Below, piece by piece: positions 25,744 through 35,502 of a stretch of DNA of 64,000 bases (the first letter of the stretch is position 1; every line of letters starts with the position of its first letter). The notes beneath the pieces are model-generated. The model did not search any database, had not been told where the DNA came from, and saw nothing but the letters and a program-made list of their open reading frames with translations. Both the position numbers and the translations under genes were made by a program. This DNA comes from Bin55 sp965205545. GTDB taxonomy: Bacteria; Pseudomonadota; Gammaproteobacteria; Pseudomonadales; Azotimanducaceae. Location: the NCBI GenBank assembly GCA_965205545.1, contig OZ242170.1, positions 2,976,001 through 3,040,000 on the forward strand. The letters run 5' to 3'.

Positions 25744-26397
25744 ATGACTGATCGCGAATTGACCAACGACACCGAAGCTGGAATGCGAAAGAGGAAAAAG
25801 CAGCGCAAGAATTTCACAGTGATTGCTCTTTGCGCAGCTATTGTCATGACGAGCGCCGTCCTGTTGCACGTGATGTTTAGTGCCAATGTCTCGGAATTGA
25901 CAATTGAAATACTTGCAGCGGTTGTCGCAGTTGTCATGGTTGTGGCGTCGGTAGCAGTGACTCTTCACTTTCAGTCGGAGTATGAAACTGAACGGGAATT
26001 CAAGACCGAATTGTTCCGCCAACGGCTTGATCTTTACCACAACCTACTGGTTGAGTTCTCCAAGGCAGACGACGACAACCACATAAGTCCTGAAGAGATA
26101 ACGAAGATGAAGAACTTGGCGCGAAGCATATCGTTGATCGCGTCCGCAGATGTCATCGTTACTCTTGCAAACTACATTCGTCTTATCGATGAACATGGCA
26201 GTCTCTACATTGACGAGAAACAGGCAGCTGACGGAACCGCAATCTCTGACAAAGTAGCGTTGCGGGGTACGTTTCGCAATCTTGTAACGCAAATGCGAGA
26301 AGACTTAATGGTTGTTGAAGGTCGCGGTGGGGAAGTAACAGATTCAGTTGCCCTTTTGGTTTCGGGAGAAGGATGGAAACGCCAAGAGAACTCGTGA
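25744..26397 (+). CDS. Two-TM membrane protein with helical cytoplasmic tail
   Basis: 217 residues, not recognised. A basic N-terminus (RKRKKQRKN) precedes two membrane helices (about 24–46 and 53–78), then a charged helical domain with 'FRQRLDLYHNLLVEFSKADD' and 'MKNLARSISLIASADVIVTL'. Such short two-helix proteins with a helical tail are common as membrane partners or effectors in defence-type operons, but no specific motif is present. AAGGAG lies just before the ATG, and the 25-bp gap to the WYL gene implies co-transcription. Confidence 0.65.
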   Translation: MTDRELTNDTEAGMRKRKKQRKNFTVIALCAAIVMTSAVLLHVMFSANVSELTIEILAAVVAVVMVVASVAVTLHFQSEYETEREFKTELFRQRLDLYHNLLVEFSKADDDNHISPEEITKMKNLARSISLIASADVIVTLANYIRLIDEHGSLYIDEKQAADGTAISDKVALRGTFRNLVTQMREDLMVVEGRGGEVTDSVALLVSGEGWKRQENS

Positions 26398-26579
26398 AAT
26401 ATGGGTTGCACTCTGCGTGCTACGGCACTTGGTATGTATTTGACGTCTGACCACACACGCTCAACCGATGTGTTAGCCGGAAAGGTCATCCAAATTTAAG
26501 ATTCTGCAGTCCTTTCTGTCGCGACTTGAACAGTGGCTATACTGAATTTGAAAAATCTAGGCAACAGGAGCTATATACC

Positions 26580-27764
26580 TTGAACGCATTGGCAGAGTTT
26601 CGACTTGACACCCGCGAGTGGTTGGAAACTAATTGCCCCGTTGGCGCACGAGGTCCTGGGCCAATTTCAACGGGAAGCACCAAGACCCCAGTGAGAGACA
26701 CCGACACTCGACTCTGGATGGACCGAATGATCGAGAGGGGTTGGACTGCACCTACCTGGCCTGTGGAGTATGGTGGTGGCGGACTCAAGACTGACGAATA
26801 CATGGTCTTGATCGAGGAAATGCGCAGAATCAATGCCAGAGCTCCTCTGGCTGGAATGGGGATTTCGCTAATTGGCCCCACACTGCTGGAATTCGGTACC
26901 GAAGATCAAAAGCACAGACACCTCCCTCGCATTGTTCGCGCAGAGGTCGCCTGGTGTCAAGGCTATAGCGAGCCCAACGCTGGTTCCGATCTAGCATCGT
27001 TGCAAACACGGGCTGTCGACAATGGTGATCACTTTCTAGTCAATGGATCGAAGATTTGGACTTCTGGTGCACAGGTTGCCGACTGGATATTCGTTCTTGT
27101 TCGTACCGATCCCGACGTCCCCAAGCACGAAGGCATTAGCTTTGTTCTCATGGACATGTCGCAGGAAGGGATTGCAGTAAAGCCAATTCGCCTCATTTCC
27201 GGCGAGTCTCCCTTTTGTGAGACTTTTTTCGACAACGCAATAGCCATGAAGGACGACTTGGTAGGCGATCTAAACAAGGGATGGACCGTAGGAAAACGAC
27301 TCTTGCAGCATGAAAGAGGAAGTATGGCTTCTTTGGTAGGTGGCGGTGCGACCCGAGATCCCGGTCCATCGCTGGAACAAGAAGCAAAAGCGTATGCAGG
27401 AGAAATAGACCACAAGATTGCAGACGAAGTCCTGCGAAGCAGAGTTGTGGCCACCAATATGAACTCTCATGCTTTTCAACTGACACAGCGTCGTACAGTA
27501 GAAGAGACAGAAGACGGCAATACTCCTGGCCCGCAGACTTCGATATTCAAGATGTATGGCACTGAACTGCAACAGCAGCGTTCTCAGCTGTTCGTCGAAA
27601 TGCGAGGTTGCGAAGGTCTAGGCTGGAGCGGAACTGGATTTTCTCCACGCAATATAGGCGATACTCGTGCTTGGTTGGCTGGTCGGGCCTCATCTATATA
27701 TAGTGGTAGCAATGAAATTCAAAGGAATATCGTCGCCAAACGAGTGTTGGGTTTGCCGGACTAG
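26580..27764 (+). CDS. Acyl-CoA dehydrogenase
   Basis: FAD enzyme catalysing alpha,beta-dehydrogenation of an acyl-CoA in beta-oxidation or a related degradation route. Typical segments are 'WCQGYSEPNAGSDLASLQTR', 'VNGSKIWTSGAQVADWIFVL' and the C-terminal 'IYSGSNEIQRNIVAKRVLGLP'. The longest frame opens at TTG 26526, but TTG 26580 (MNALAEFRLDTREWL) is preferred: AGGAG precedes it by nine bases and the resulting 394 residues match the family. The 182-bp gap upstream holds no recognisable gene. Substrate class cannot be read from sequence. Confidence 0.93.
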   Translation: MNALAEFRLDTREWLETNCPVGARGPGPISTGSTKTPVRDTDTRLWMDRMIERGWTAPTWPVEYGGGGLKTDEYMVLIEEMRRINARAPLAGMGISLIGPTLLEFGTEDQKHRHLPRIVRAEVAWCQGYSEPNAGSDLASLQTRAVDNGDHFLVNGSKIWTSGAQVADWIFVLVRTDPDVPKHEGISFVLMDMSQEGIAVKPIRLISGESPFCETFFDNAIAMKDDLVGDLNKGWTVGKRLLQHERGSMASLVGGGATRDPGPSLEQEAKAYAGEIDHKIADEVLRSRVVATNMNSHAFQLTQRRTVEETEDGNTPGPQTSIFKMYGTELQQQRSQLFVEMRGCEGLGWSGTGFSPRNIGDTRAWLAGRASSIYSGSNEIQRNIVAKRVLGLPD

Positions 27765-27923
27765 CCGCTAGGACAACGACGCCGGCAGAATGGATTCAGG
27801 CCCAATCTGAGTAGGGTTGCAGGTTGCGGCGTGGCCGCCAAATCTGGTCTTGGAAATCCATTCCGAAAACAAACAGGCACCCTCACTTACCTTGCAACAC
27901 TCACACAGCATTCTTCGCCACAT

Positions 27924-28610
27924 ATGAAACCGCTGCAGATCATTCTTGTGCTCGCAGTCGTGAGCATCGTGGTTCTTTTCTTTGTGCTCGATATCTCAGA
28001 TTACTTTTCTCTTGCATACCTCCAGGAACAGAGAGCGAAGCTTGTCGAGTTCTATGTTGAGAATCCTGTGGTCACAATACTTCTATTCGCATTGGTATAC
28101 ATAGGATTGACTTCGCTTTCGATTCCAAGCGCTACTGGACTTACTTTGCTCGCCGGAGCGATATTCGATTTAGTCACCGGCGTTATTGTTGTATCAATCG
28201 TTAGTACCGTCGGTGCAAGCCTCGCATTTCTGCTTGCCCGCTACTTATTCAGAGACGTAGTCCAAACTAAGTTCGCAACTCAGTTGGGACCCATTAATAA
28301 TGGTATTGACAGGGATGGAATTTTTTATCTCTTCGCAATAAGGTTGGTTCCTACGATTCCTTACTTTGTAGTTAACGCCGCCATGGGCCTCACAACCATT
28401 AAGTTCTGGTCGTTCGTTTGGGTAAGCCAAATTGGCATGCTTGCTACAACCATCGTATTCGTGAATGCTGGGAGTCAACTTGGACAGTTGGAATCGCTTT
28501 CTGGCATTCTCTCTCCGACATTGATTGTTGCATTCGTTTTGATGGGTATTTTTCCGCTTGTGGCAAAGTGGACAGTCTCGTACTTGAGGTCTCGACGACA
28601 AAGCGCGTAG
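27924..28610 (+). CDS. TVP38/TMEM64-family (DedA-like) membrane protein
   Basis: 228-residue integral membrane protein with about six hydrophobic segments. The family signature is visible: 'FYLFAIRLVPTIPYFVVNAA' followed by MGLTTIKFW (the RLVPxxPY..N...GL motif), and 'GASLAFLLARYLFRD' in the preceding loop. Members are SNARE-associated/VTT-domain proteins linked to lipid scrambling or membrane homeostasis. ATG 27924 is chosen because it starts just before the first membrane helix; GTG 27831 would add 31 polar residues. Neither has a strong ribosome-binding site. It converges with lhr. Confidence 0.85.
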   Translation: MKPLQIILVLAVVSIVVLFFVLDISDYFSLAYLQEQRAKLVEFYVENPVVTILLFALVYIGLTSLSIPSATGLTLLAGAIFDLVTGVIVVSIVSTVGASLAFLLARYLFRDVVQTKFATQLGPINNGIDRDGIFYLFAIRLVPTIPYFVVNAAMGLTTIKFWSFVWVSQIGMLATTIVFVNAGSQLGQLESLSGILSPTLIVAFVLMGIFPLVAKWTVSYLRSRRQSA

Positions 28611-28627
28611 CTAAACTACAGCAAGCA

Positions 28628-31600
28628 CTAATTCTCGACGTAAATTCTCTGGTGGTCGCGATACGCTTGAGTCGTTTGGGCAAGCAAAGGAAAGTAGGGG
28701 CTTGATCGAGCTGACTCGTCGTTGATCTCCTCTATGACTAACGTCCTCGCGTCACTCACAGTAGTTGGCATCTCTTTGAACAATTCGCTAAGGCGTGCGT
28801 CGTTAGAGTCCACATATACCTTCAGCTTTCTGCCATTTGCCATGCTGGTACAAAGTACTTCCTCACCAGCAACCCCTATGAATGTGCCACTTCGACGCGC
28901 GGGGAGTTCTAACCAATTCAACCCCAATCCACAAGGACTTGCCGGATCATATGCAGCCAACCAACGGGGTTCACAAGACTTGCAATTCGTGAGAATCCGT
29001 AGCGCATCTTGTCGGGCAAACTGAGGTCCGGACAATTCTGAGAAAAACAGTCCAACTGTCACCTCTGCGGCCAACTCCATGATTCTTAATGCCGGAAAAA
29101 CCAACGACCAGCGGAACTCCCCACTTTCTCGATTTGCGATTTCCCTAGTCACAAACCCGTAGCGGTCTAGCAACAGGCGAGCACGCTCCTTTGCATCTTC
29201 AAGTTCGCCAATTGGATCCTCCAAAGCACCCTGTGACTCGTTCCAATACCACGTACCTGGCCAAATGGTCTTTCGAATCTTCGAACCACGACGAATTGCA
29301 CGAAAACTCCGAGGTCTGGTGCGAGTATCGACAGATCCGTGCTTGAACTTTCTTTCTAGACCCGACTTGAGGGAGCTCAGGCTGTCCGACGAAATGGCTC
29401 CGTTCCAAACGGATTCCCAAAATAGATCGTTGAAATCGCCGAGAGAATTCTCGCTGCGAGCGTAGAGTTGGGAAAACGTGTACCTTGCATTGGGATCTAC
29501 AAAGAAACTCTTGAGCAATTCAGAGTCAGATCGTGTTGTACGAGGAAAGGCAATATCATCGGGTTGTCCAACGGACACTTTTTCGCGACCTGTACCCCTC
29601 CAACAGATTTCCTGGGAAGCAAGGGTTTCGCTCAGTCTGTCCGTGGGAACAAATCCGACGCGGGGCAGCCACACATCGCGCAGCCAGAAGGACACTGGCG
29701 CACTGTAGCCTCGTAAATTGTCAACTATGTTGAGGACGGGGTCGGTCTCATCTTGATTCAGTCCAAGCTCTTGCCATTCTGACATGAAGTCAATCCATTT
29801 GCGCGCTGACACTGGTTCAATGGTCGGTCTATTGGCCAAGCGCTGGTAGCGCAAGAGTGCGTCCAAGTTCTCGCGGTCGCACACTTGAAGTGACGCGCGA
29901 TTGGCGACACGAACATCGTCAGTCAAGGTCTCGTTGTCAATCAATTCCCCAAGAATTGGTTCGAGGTCAACTTGGTCGATTGGAATGAACTCACTGAGTT
30001 CGCTACGGGAGTGAGGACCGTAGAACTGCAGTGCATTGGCAACAGCTTGCTGGGGATTGTTTCGAATCAGTTCTCGATTTTCTGCGTGGACTAAACCAAT
30101 CCAATCTCGCTGCTCGATTCGCTCAACATTTGGGGGAATTTCGGTGTCAACGAACCACTGGTCTATGGGTATCCAAACTCGAGTCTTCACCCACTCTTCC
30201 ACTTCAAGCGGCTCGACCGGCTCGTAAGACGGAAACCGTCTCTGAACTTTTTGCTCGAAGTCGTTTACGACGTTCTCGTCTAGCAATGGTCGAAGTTCGG
30301 GATTTCGGATCGCACCCTCGATCAAATCAGCTGATACGGCCGAATGCCTTTTCTGTTCTGGTTCATCGTCGGCATACATGTACCTTCCAATCTGATCGAA
30401 CGTGATGTCGGTCGCAAAGGGACTGGGAAGCTTGTTGCGTACAACCTGAACATCTATAGATCCCTGCTGAATTCGTTGAAGTACTTGCATCGCAGAATCG
30501 AGGTCGAACTCATCCTCATAGCATGTGCGAAGGGTTTCGATTAGTATGGGAAAGTCCTTGTAGTTCTGCGCGGCCGCAAGCAGTTTTTTGGACTGCATTC
30601 GAGTCATCCACAGCGGCACACGCTGATCGAACCTGTTTTTGTTTAGCAACAATGCCCGGCCGGCGCATTCGCGAAACCTTGCGCCAAAGAAACCGGATTT
30701 CTCCAGCGACTCCGACAGTCGCTGCTTGAATCTTGATGGTTCGAGAAATCCCAAAATGGATTCGATCGTTGCCCCCTGCTTGAGTTGGATGGCAATGCAG
30801 TAGTTGTCGCAGGTGATGTCAGGTTCGCTGGCAAACGTTGCTCTCCAGGCTGTCTCCATCGCAAGCGCAATAGGACGGTTTACCTTTCCGCCCCAACTCG
30901 TGTGGAGTACAGCTTGATCGTCGCTAGCGCCTGAAACGTAACCACCGGGTCCGGAGGTCAACCACTCGACGATTAGATTGTTTGCATGCGGCAGCACTCC
31001 TGTGCTTTGCCTCTGTCTTTCAAGCAGCTCTATTAAATTTGAAGCAGCCGCAGCTTCAAATCCACGTGCAGCTAGGAGGCTGAGGAGCGATTCCCTTTTG
31101 TCCTGGCAAAGGAAATGTTCAGCCGCTTGAAGAAAATTCCCAACAAGATTCGCGAAATGGAATTCTCTATTGGTGTATTCGGATCGATAGAACGGAATTG
31201 ACGAGGACGTCGAGCCCTTGGATCTCACATTTACGTCTTGGTGTGTGATCGACGTTATCTCCCATTGCTGTGAACCAAAGGTCAGATGTTGTCCAATCTT
31301 CGCCTCCCAGACGTACTCCTCGTCAAGCTCTCCAATGAGCGCGCCGGTGTCCACATGGCGCATGCGATAGTAACCACGATCTGGAATAGTGCCGCCAGAG
31401 GAATACAAAGCCAGCGATGCGCCCTTGCGGGCAGTGAGGATCCCGCTAGAGCGATCATGGGCGATGCGAGGCTGCAAGCTTCTGATGCGGGCATCTTCGT
31501 ACCTGCCAGTCAGCATTCCTACAACAAGGTCAAAGTGCTCGCGGCTAAGTTCGGCGAATGGGAAGCTACGTGTGAGGGTGGCGAAAATCTCGTCCACCGG

Positions 31601-32887
31601 AATGCCGCCAGCAACGCAGTGCGAGACGATCAGCTGAGCCAAGAGATCCAATGGGCAAACTAATGGACTCATTGGCTCTATGTCTCGAGTTTCTACGGCA
31701 TGCATGAGAGCTGCGGCGTCAACCATATCTCGCGTGTGCGTCGGATAGAGCTTTGCACGCGAGACTTCGCCGACTCTATGACCTGATCGGCCGATTCTCT
31801 GGAGAGTAGATGCCACGCTAGGCGGGGACTGGACCAGCAACACTTCATCGAGGTAGCCGATGTCGATACCCATTTCCAATGAGCTTGTTGCCACGATGGC
31901 TTTAAGTTCGCCACGTTTCAGTCGTGCTTCGACCTCTTCGCGTATTTCACGCGAGAGGGATCCATGGTGAGAATAGGCAAGTACCGCCTCGGCCTCGCGA
32001 TTCACGTCGTGAGTGACCTTTTCCGCCATGCGTCGCGAGCCAACAAAAACCAATGTTGAGCGGTTCGTTTGGATGGCGGTGTTGAAGTCGCTGATCAAGT
32101 GCTCCCAGATCGGCTGGCCCTGCTCGTAAGCGTCGATTGCCTGTTTTGGCAAATGTACGGAAAGCTCTAGTCTCTTTGCGCCTTGGACGTCAATCGAGTC
32201 AACAATTCTTGGTTGTCCATGGTGGTCGTAGCCTGCGACATACTTGATGATTGTCGACATGGGTCGCACGGTGGCCGATAGCGCGATGCGCTGAAATTCG
32301 CCGGACATGTCGACGATTCGTTCTAAACATGCCATGAGCATCGCGCCGCGCCTATTTTCAACGAGCGCGTGGATCTCGTCCAAGATCACGGTTTCTACCT
32401 GATCAAACAGATCTTGGCTGCGGCGAGCAGTAAGCATGAACATCAAACTCTCGGGCGTTGTTACGAGAATCTCCGGTGGCTGCCGAAGCATTCGTTGACG
32501 TACGGATTGTGGTGTATCGCCGCTTCGTGTTTGTACTTGAATGGACGGGAACGAGTCTCCAGACTGAGCAAATGTGGCTCGCAGTTCACCTAGCGGCTCT
32601 AGCAGATTGCGTTGTATATCGTTGTTGAGCGCTTTGAGTGGCGACACATACACCACCCTAATCGCACCTGATTCCAGGTCGTTTCGGACGAATTGATCAA
32701 TTAGTGCGAGGAATGCGGTAAGAGTCTTTCCGCTTCCAGTCGGTGCACAAACAACTAGGCTTTCGCCGCTTGCAATGCGGGGCCAGCTCTGACTTTGTAC
32801 GGCAGTGGGATCTCCATACTTGTTGTGAAACCACTCCTCGATTAGAGGATGGAAGCTATGAATGTGCTGACGTTGCGCTGATGTCAC
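28628..32887 (-). CDS. lhr: Lhr-family large ATP-dependent helicase
   Basis: 1419-residue superfamily 2 helicase. N-terminal helicase core: Walker A CAPTGSGKT (about 47–55), 'VVYVSPLKALNNDIQRNL', DEIH box in 'VILDEIHALVENRRGAMLMA', and 'SLEMGIDIGYLDEVLLVQSP' with 'LQRIGRSGHRVG' (motifs V–VI). A long Lhr-specific winged-helix/beta-barrel region and a large C-terminal extension follow. Size agrees with full-length proteobacterial Lhr (about 1400–1540). The family unwinds RNA–DNA hybrids 3'-5' and takes part in DNA repair. It starts at GTG 32887 and lies next to unrelated metabolic genes; convergent with the TVP38 gene 17 bp away. Confidence 0.95.
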   Translation of the reverse strand: MTSAQRQHIHSFHPLIEEWFHNKYGDPTAVQSQSWPRIASGESLVVCAPTGSGKTLTAFLALIDQFVRNDLESGAIRVVYVSPLKALNNDIQRNLLEPLGELRATFAQSGDSFPSIQVQTRSGDTPQSVRQRMLRQPPEILVTTPESLMFMLTARRSQDLFDQVETVILDEIHALVENRRGAMLMACLERIVDMSGEFQRIALSATVRPMSTIIKYVAGYDHHGQPRIVDSIDVQGAKRLELSVHLPKQAIDAYEQGQPIWEHLISDFNTAIQTNRSTLVFVGSRRMAEKVTHDVNREAEAVLAYSHHGSLSREIREEVEARLKRGELKAIVATSSLEMGIDIGYLDEVLLVQSPPSVASTLQRIGRSGHRVGEVSRAKLYPTHTRDMVDAAALMHAVETRDIEPMSPLVCPLDLLAQLIVSHCVAGGIPVDEIFATLTRSFPFAELSREHFDLVVGMLTGRYEDARIRSLQPRIAHDRSSGILTARKGASLALYSSGGTIPDRGYYRMRHVDTGALIGELDEEYVWEAKIGQHLTFGSQQWEITSITHQDVNVRSKGSTSSSIPFYRSEYTNREFHFANLVGNFLQAAEHFLCQDKRESLLSLLAARGFEAAAASNLIELLERQRQSTGVLPHANNLIVEWLTSGPGGYVSGASDDQAVLHTSWGGKVNRPIALAMETAWRATFASEPDITCDNYCIAIQLKQGATIESILGFLEPSRFKQRLSESLEKSGFFGARFRECAGRALLLNKNRFDQRVPLWMTRMQSKKLLAAAQNYKDFPILIETLRTCYEDEFDLDSAMQVLQRIQQGSIDVQVVRNKLPSPFATDITFDQIGRYMYADDEPEQKRHSAVSADLIEGAIRNPELRPLLDENVVNDFEQKVQRRFPSYEPVEPLEVEEWVKTRVWIPIDQWFVDTEIPPNVERIEQRDWIGLVHAENRELIRNNPQQAVANALQFYGPHSRSELSEFIPIDQVDLEPILGELIDNETLTDDVRVANRASLQVCDRENLDALLRYQRLANRPTIEPVSARKWIDFMSEWQELGLNQDETDPVLNIVDNLRGYSAPVSFWLRDVWLPRVGFVPTDRLSETLASQEICWRGTGREKVSVGQPDDIAFPRTTRSDSELLKSFFVDPNARYTFSQLYARSENSLGDFNDLFWESVWNGAISSDSLSSLKSGLERKFKHGSVDTRTRPRSFRAIRRGSKIRKTIWPGTWYWNESQGALEDPIGELEDAKERARLLLDRYGFVTREIANRESGEFRWSLVFPALRIMELAAEVTVGLFFSELSGPQFARQDALRILTNCKSCEPRWLAAYDPASPCGLGLNWLELPARRSGTFIGVAGEEVLCTSMANGRKLKVYVDSNDARLSELFKEMPTTVSDARTLVIEEINDESARSSPYFPLLAQTTQAYRDHQRIYVEN

Positions 32888-32952
32888 AACTGAGTGTTAG
32901 TTTTGCGCAGATCTAGGTAGTTGGCTTCTGAACGCAACTTGCACGAGAAGAT

Positions 32953-33732
32953 TTAGTACCACTCGTAGTCGACCGTCCCGCCAGCGTTGAACGGAATGCG
33001 GGCTCCGGTCATGTAGGAGTTTTCAGACGACACAAGGAACGCCACGAGCTTTGCTACTTCACTTGGTTTGCAGACATGTGCAAATGGTGAGACGCTGTCA
33101 AGTTCGCCAATGTTCAATACACCAGCGCGAGCCCGCATTAACCGTCGTCCCATTTCGGTATCCACCAGTCCTGGCGCCACGACATTGGCACGAATGCCGT
33201 GTTCTCGCTCTTCGCGGGACACCGTATACGCCAACATTTCCAACGCTGCTTTTGCCATGTTGTACGGCGCGCCGTTGGCGATAGGATCGGAAGTTGTGGC
33301 GCTGGAGATCATCACGATGTCAGCCCGCTCTGCTGTACGCATATGCGGAATGACAAGTCTGCACAGAGCATGTGCAGCAAAGGCGTGTATGGCCATGACC
33401 TCCGCAACCTCTGTGGAGTTGGTTTCAGCGACTGACAATCCGCGACTGGCAATCCCCGCGTTGTTGATGAGAATGGTTGGAATTCCAAAATCGCGCAGAA
33501 CCCTCTGCACCAATGAATCACAGTCTTCTTCGAGTTGCAGCTGTGCGCAATATGCTTTAGATCGCCGGCCAATTTGAGCAATTTCCGCAACGGTGTCCGA
33601 TGCCGCCGATTGGTCTCGCCGATAGCTGATTGCTACATCAGCTCCAGCCGCGCTTAGAGCTAGGGAGATGGCTCGCCCAATGCCGCGTCCTCCACCCGTT
33701 ACAAGCGCAATTCTGCCTTCGAGCGATGTCAT
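32953..33732 (-). CDS. Short-chain dehydrogenase/reductase (FabG-like)
   Basis: 259-residue NAD(P)-dependent oxidoreductase with TGGGRGIG at the nucleotide site, LINNAG, the catalytic serine in 'DIVMISSATTS' and YNMAK (Y-x3-K), ending 'GARIPFNAGGTVDYEWY'. The longest frame opens at 33864 but ATG 33732 (MTSLEGRIALVTGGG) is the family start. Its first base is the last base of the upstream crotonase stop (TGATG), so the two are coupled. Pairing with a crotonase suggests sequential hydration and oxidation of an enoyl/hydroxyacyl-CoA; this is inference. Confidence 0.94.
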   Translation of the reverse strand: MTSLEGRIALVTGGGRGIGRAISLALSAAGADVAISYRRDQSAASDTVAEIAQIGRRSKAYCAQLQLEEDCDSLVQRVLRDFGIPTILINNAGIASRGLSVAETNSTEVAEVMAIHAFAAHALCRLVIPHMRTAERADIVMISSATTSDPIANGAPYNMAKAALEMLAYTVSREEREHGIRANVVAPGLVDTEMGRRLMRARAGVLNIGELDSVSPFAHVCKPSEVAKLVAFLVSSENSYMTGARIPFNAGGTVDYEWY

Positions 33733-34511
33733 CAGTGTCCTTTGAAATCTGGTTCTCGCTTCTGCAAGAATGCCCTCACTCCCTCGGCATTGTCTTGAGT
33801 CTTGCCTGCTTCGGATTGTAAGCGAGCTTCCATGTCGAGTTGTTGTTCGTAGGCACTGTGCCATGTAGCCCAGTAGAGTCGGCGGATCATGGCAAGGGAC
33901 GCGGGTCCCTTTGCCAGTCTCGTAGCAATCTCAATTGCACCATTCATCAATGCGTCAGTGTCGTCATATAAGCGGTTTACCAGACCCCATTCAAAGGCTT
34001 GGGCTGCAGGAAGGCGTTCAGCAAGCATCGAGAGCTCGACAGCGCGGCCCCAGCCAATCAATCGAGGAAGCAGGAAAGTTGCGCCGCCATCCGGAACTAG
34101 ACCGATTTTCGCAAAGGCCTGCAGAAAAAATGCGTCTCTCGAGGCACACACGATGTCGCCCATCATGGCGAAACTCATGCCCACACCCGCTGCTGCACCG
34201 TTGACTGCTGTCACAAGTGGCATGTTCATGTCCCTCAATGCGAGCAGCAGTGGGTGGTAGCCGCCACGCAAACTGCCATCAACTTTGCTGTTAGAACTTG
34301 AATCTGCGAGATTTGCACCGGAACAGAATCCACGACCAACACCTGTGAGCAGCATGCATCGTGCACCACTGTCGGACCTTGCAATCGAGGCTACCACCTG
34401 CGTGAGTTCACCAAGCATTTCATTGCCGATTGCATTCATTACAGAGGGGTCGTTGAAACGTACTATGGCCACTCCGTTTCGAAGCTCGTACTCAATCTTG
34501 CTGAAATTCAC
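33732..34511 (-). CDS. Enoyl-CoA hydratase/isomerase (crotonase) family protein
   Basis: 259 residues. The oxyanion-hole glycines are in 'GRGFCSGANLAD' and 'GAAAGVGMSFAMMGDIV'. The active-site region reads 'KIGLVPDGGATFLLPRLIG', the PaaG-like arrangement in which one usual glutamate is absent and an aspartate (LVPD) is present, suggesting isomerase or ring-opening-type chemistry rather than plain hydration. The C-terminus ends 'FLQKREPDFKGH', typical of the family. Coupled by one base to the SDR gene downstream, and divergent from the APH gene. Confidence 0.92.
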   Translation of the reverse strand: MNFSKIEYELRNGVAIVRFNDPSVMNAIGNEMLGELTQVVASIARSDSGARCMLLTGVGRGFCSGANLADSSSNSKVDGSLRGGYHPLLLALRDMNMPLVTAVNGAAAGVGMSFAMMGDIVCASRDAFFLQAFAKIGLVPDGGATFLLPRLIGWGRAVELSMLAERLPAAQAFEWGLVNRLYDDTDALMNGAIEIATRLAKGPASLAMIRRLYWATWHSAYEQQLDMEARLQSEAGKTQDNAEGVRAFLQKREPDFKGH

Positions 34512-34602
34512 GTTTCTCCCTATATTTCTGATGTGGTATAGCCATTAGGATTGTGCACGAAGTTGTTGCGGTATAGAAATACAAGCTCTTGAGAGTTCAT
34601 TC

Positions 34603-35502
34603 ATGAATCTCGACTTGACTATAGTCAAAGCCAAATGGATCGTTCAAGAGAGCACCGATCTTGAAGTAGCCAAGGCTTCTCACTTGGGGGAGGGAGATGA
34701 CTTTGTCTCTTACTTGATCAACGACGAATGGGTCTTTCGTTTTCCCAAGTCGTGGGCCAATGCCGATACGCTCATGCTCGAGCGAGAATTCCTGAGAACT
34801 TTAGCGGTTCCAGTTCGCATACCAAGATTCAAGTATTGGGAAACCAAACCGACTGGCTATCCCGTTCCTATTGCTGGCTATCGGATCATTCGTGGAGACG
34901 TATTGGAGAAATTGCAGCCAGAGTCTTGTTCGGTTGACTCGCTTGCTGTAGAAATTGCCGACGTACTCGGCGAGTTGCACAAGCATAGACCGACGTCGGT
35001 GCCAAACCAATCTGACCGAACGGGTTATTGGTTGCAACGGTTTGGTGATGATCTTTGGTTTGGGCTAGATGAGCTCTCCCGCGAGGAAAGAGAGGAAGCT
35101 CAGGCATTTTTGAATCAATCCCGGTACGACTCCAACCTAGCAAGCAACGACGTGGTAGTAATACACGGAGATTTGGGCATCGAACACATAATTACAGACG
35201 GAGGACAGCATCTAAGCGGCATCATTGATTGGTCCAACTCGTGCTTGGGGAATCGGTTTTACGATTTCGTAGGCTTATGGGGTTGGGGCGGAGACGAGTT
35301 TGTGGTGAAGTCTCTTGGCCAGTACAGCGCGATTCCGGACCCCAGCGAATGGGCGCTCATTCGCTCTGTGGGACTGATGTATTGCATCGGCCGATATAAA
35401 CTTGCATGTGCCAGGAACAGAACAACAAGCTTTGCTTGTCGAACTCGATTGCGTAAGAGAATAGAAGAAGTAGCAGGAACTAATTTGTATGCCGAACCAT
35501 GA
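34603..35502 (+). CDS. Aminoglycoside phosphotransferase (APH) family kinase
   Basis: 299-residue small-molecule kinase. The catalytic loop is H188-G-D190-L-G-I-E-H195, and the metal-binding Asp is in GIIDWSN (D209). The usual Asn of HGDxxxxN is His here, as in APH(2'') enzymes. The N-terminal lobe has 'DDFVSYLINDEWVFRFPKS', where the Lys is in the nucleotide-lysine position. The native substrate may be an aminoglycoside, macrolide, homoserine or another metabolite. Its last four bases overlap the GNAT start (ATGA), giving a coupled kinase–acetyltransferase pair. ATG 34603 has GAGAG upstream. Confidence 0.86.
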   Translation: MNLDLTIVKAKWIVQESTDLEVAKASHLGEGDDFVSYLINDEWVFRFPKSWANADTLMLEREFLRTLAVPVRIPRFKYWETKPTGYPVPIAGYRIIRGDVLEKLQPESCSVDSLAVEIADVLGELHKHRPTSVPNQSDRTGYWLQRFGDDLWFGLDELSREEREEAQAFLNQSRYDSNLASNDVVVIHGDLGIEHIITDGGQHLSGIIDWSNSCLGNRFYDFVGLWGWGGDEFVVKSLGQYSAIPDPSEWALIRSVGLMYCIGRYKLACARNRTTSFACRTRLRKRIEEVAGTNLYAEP

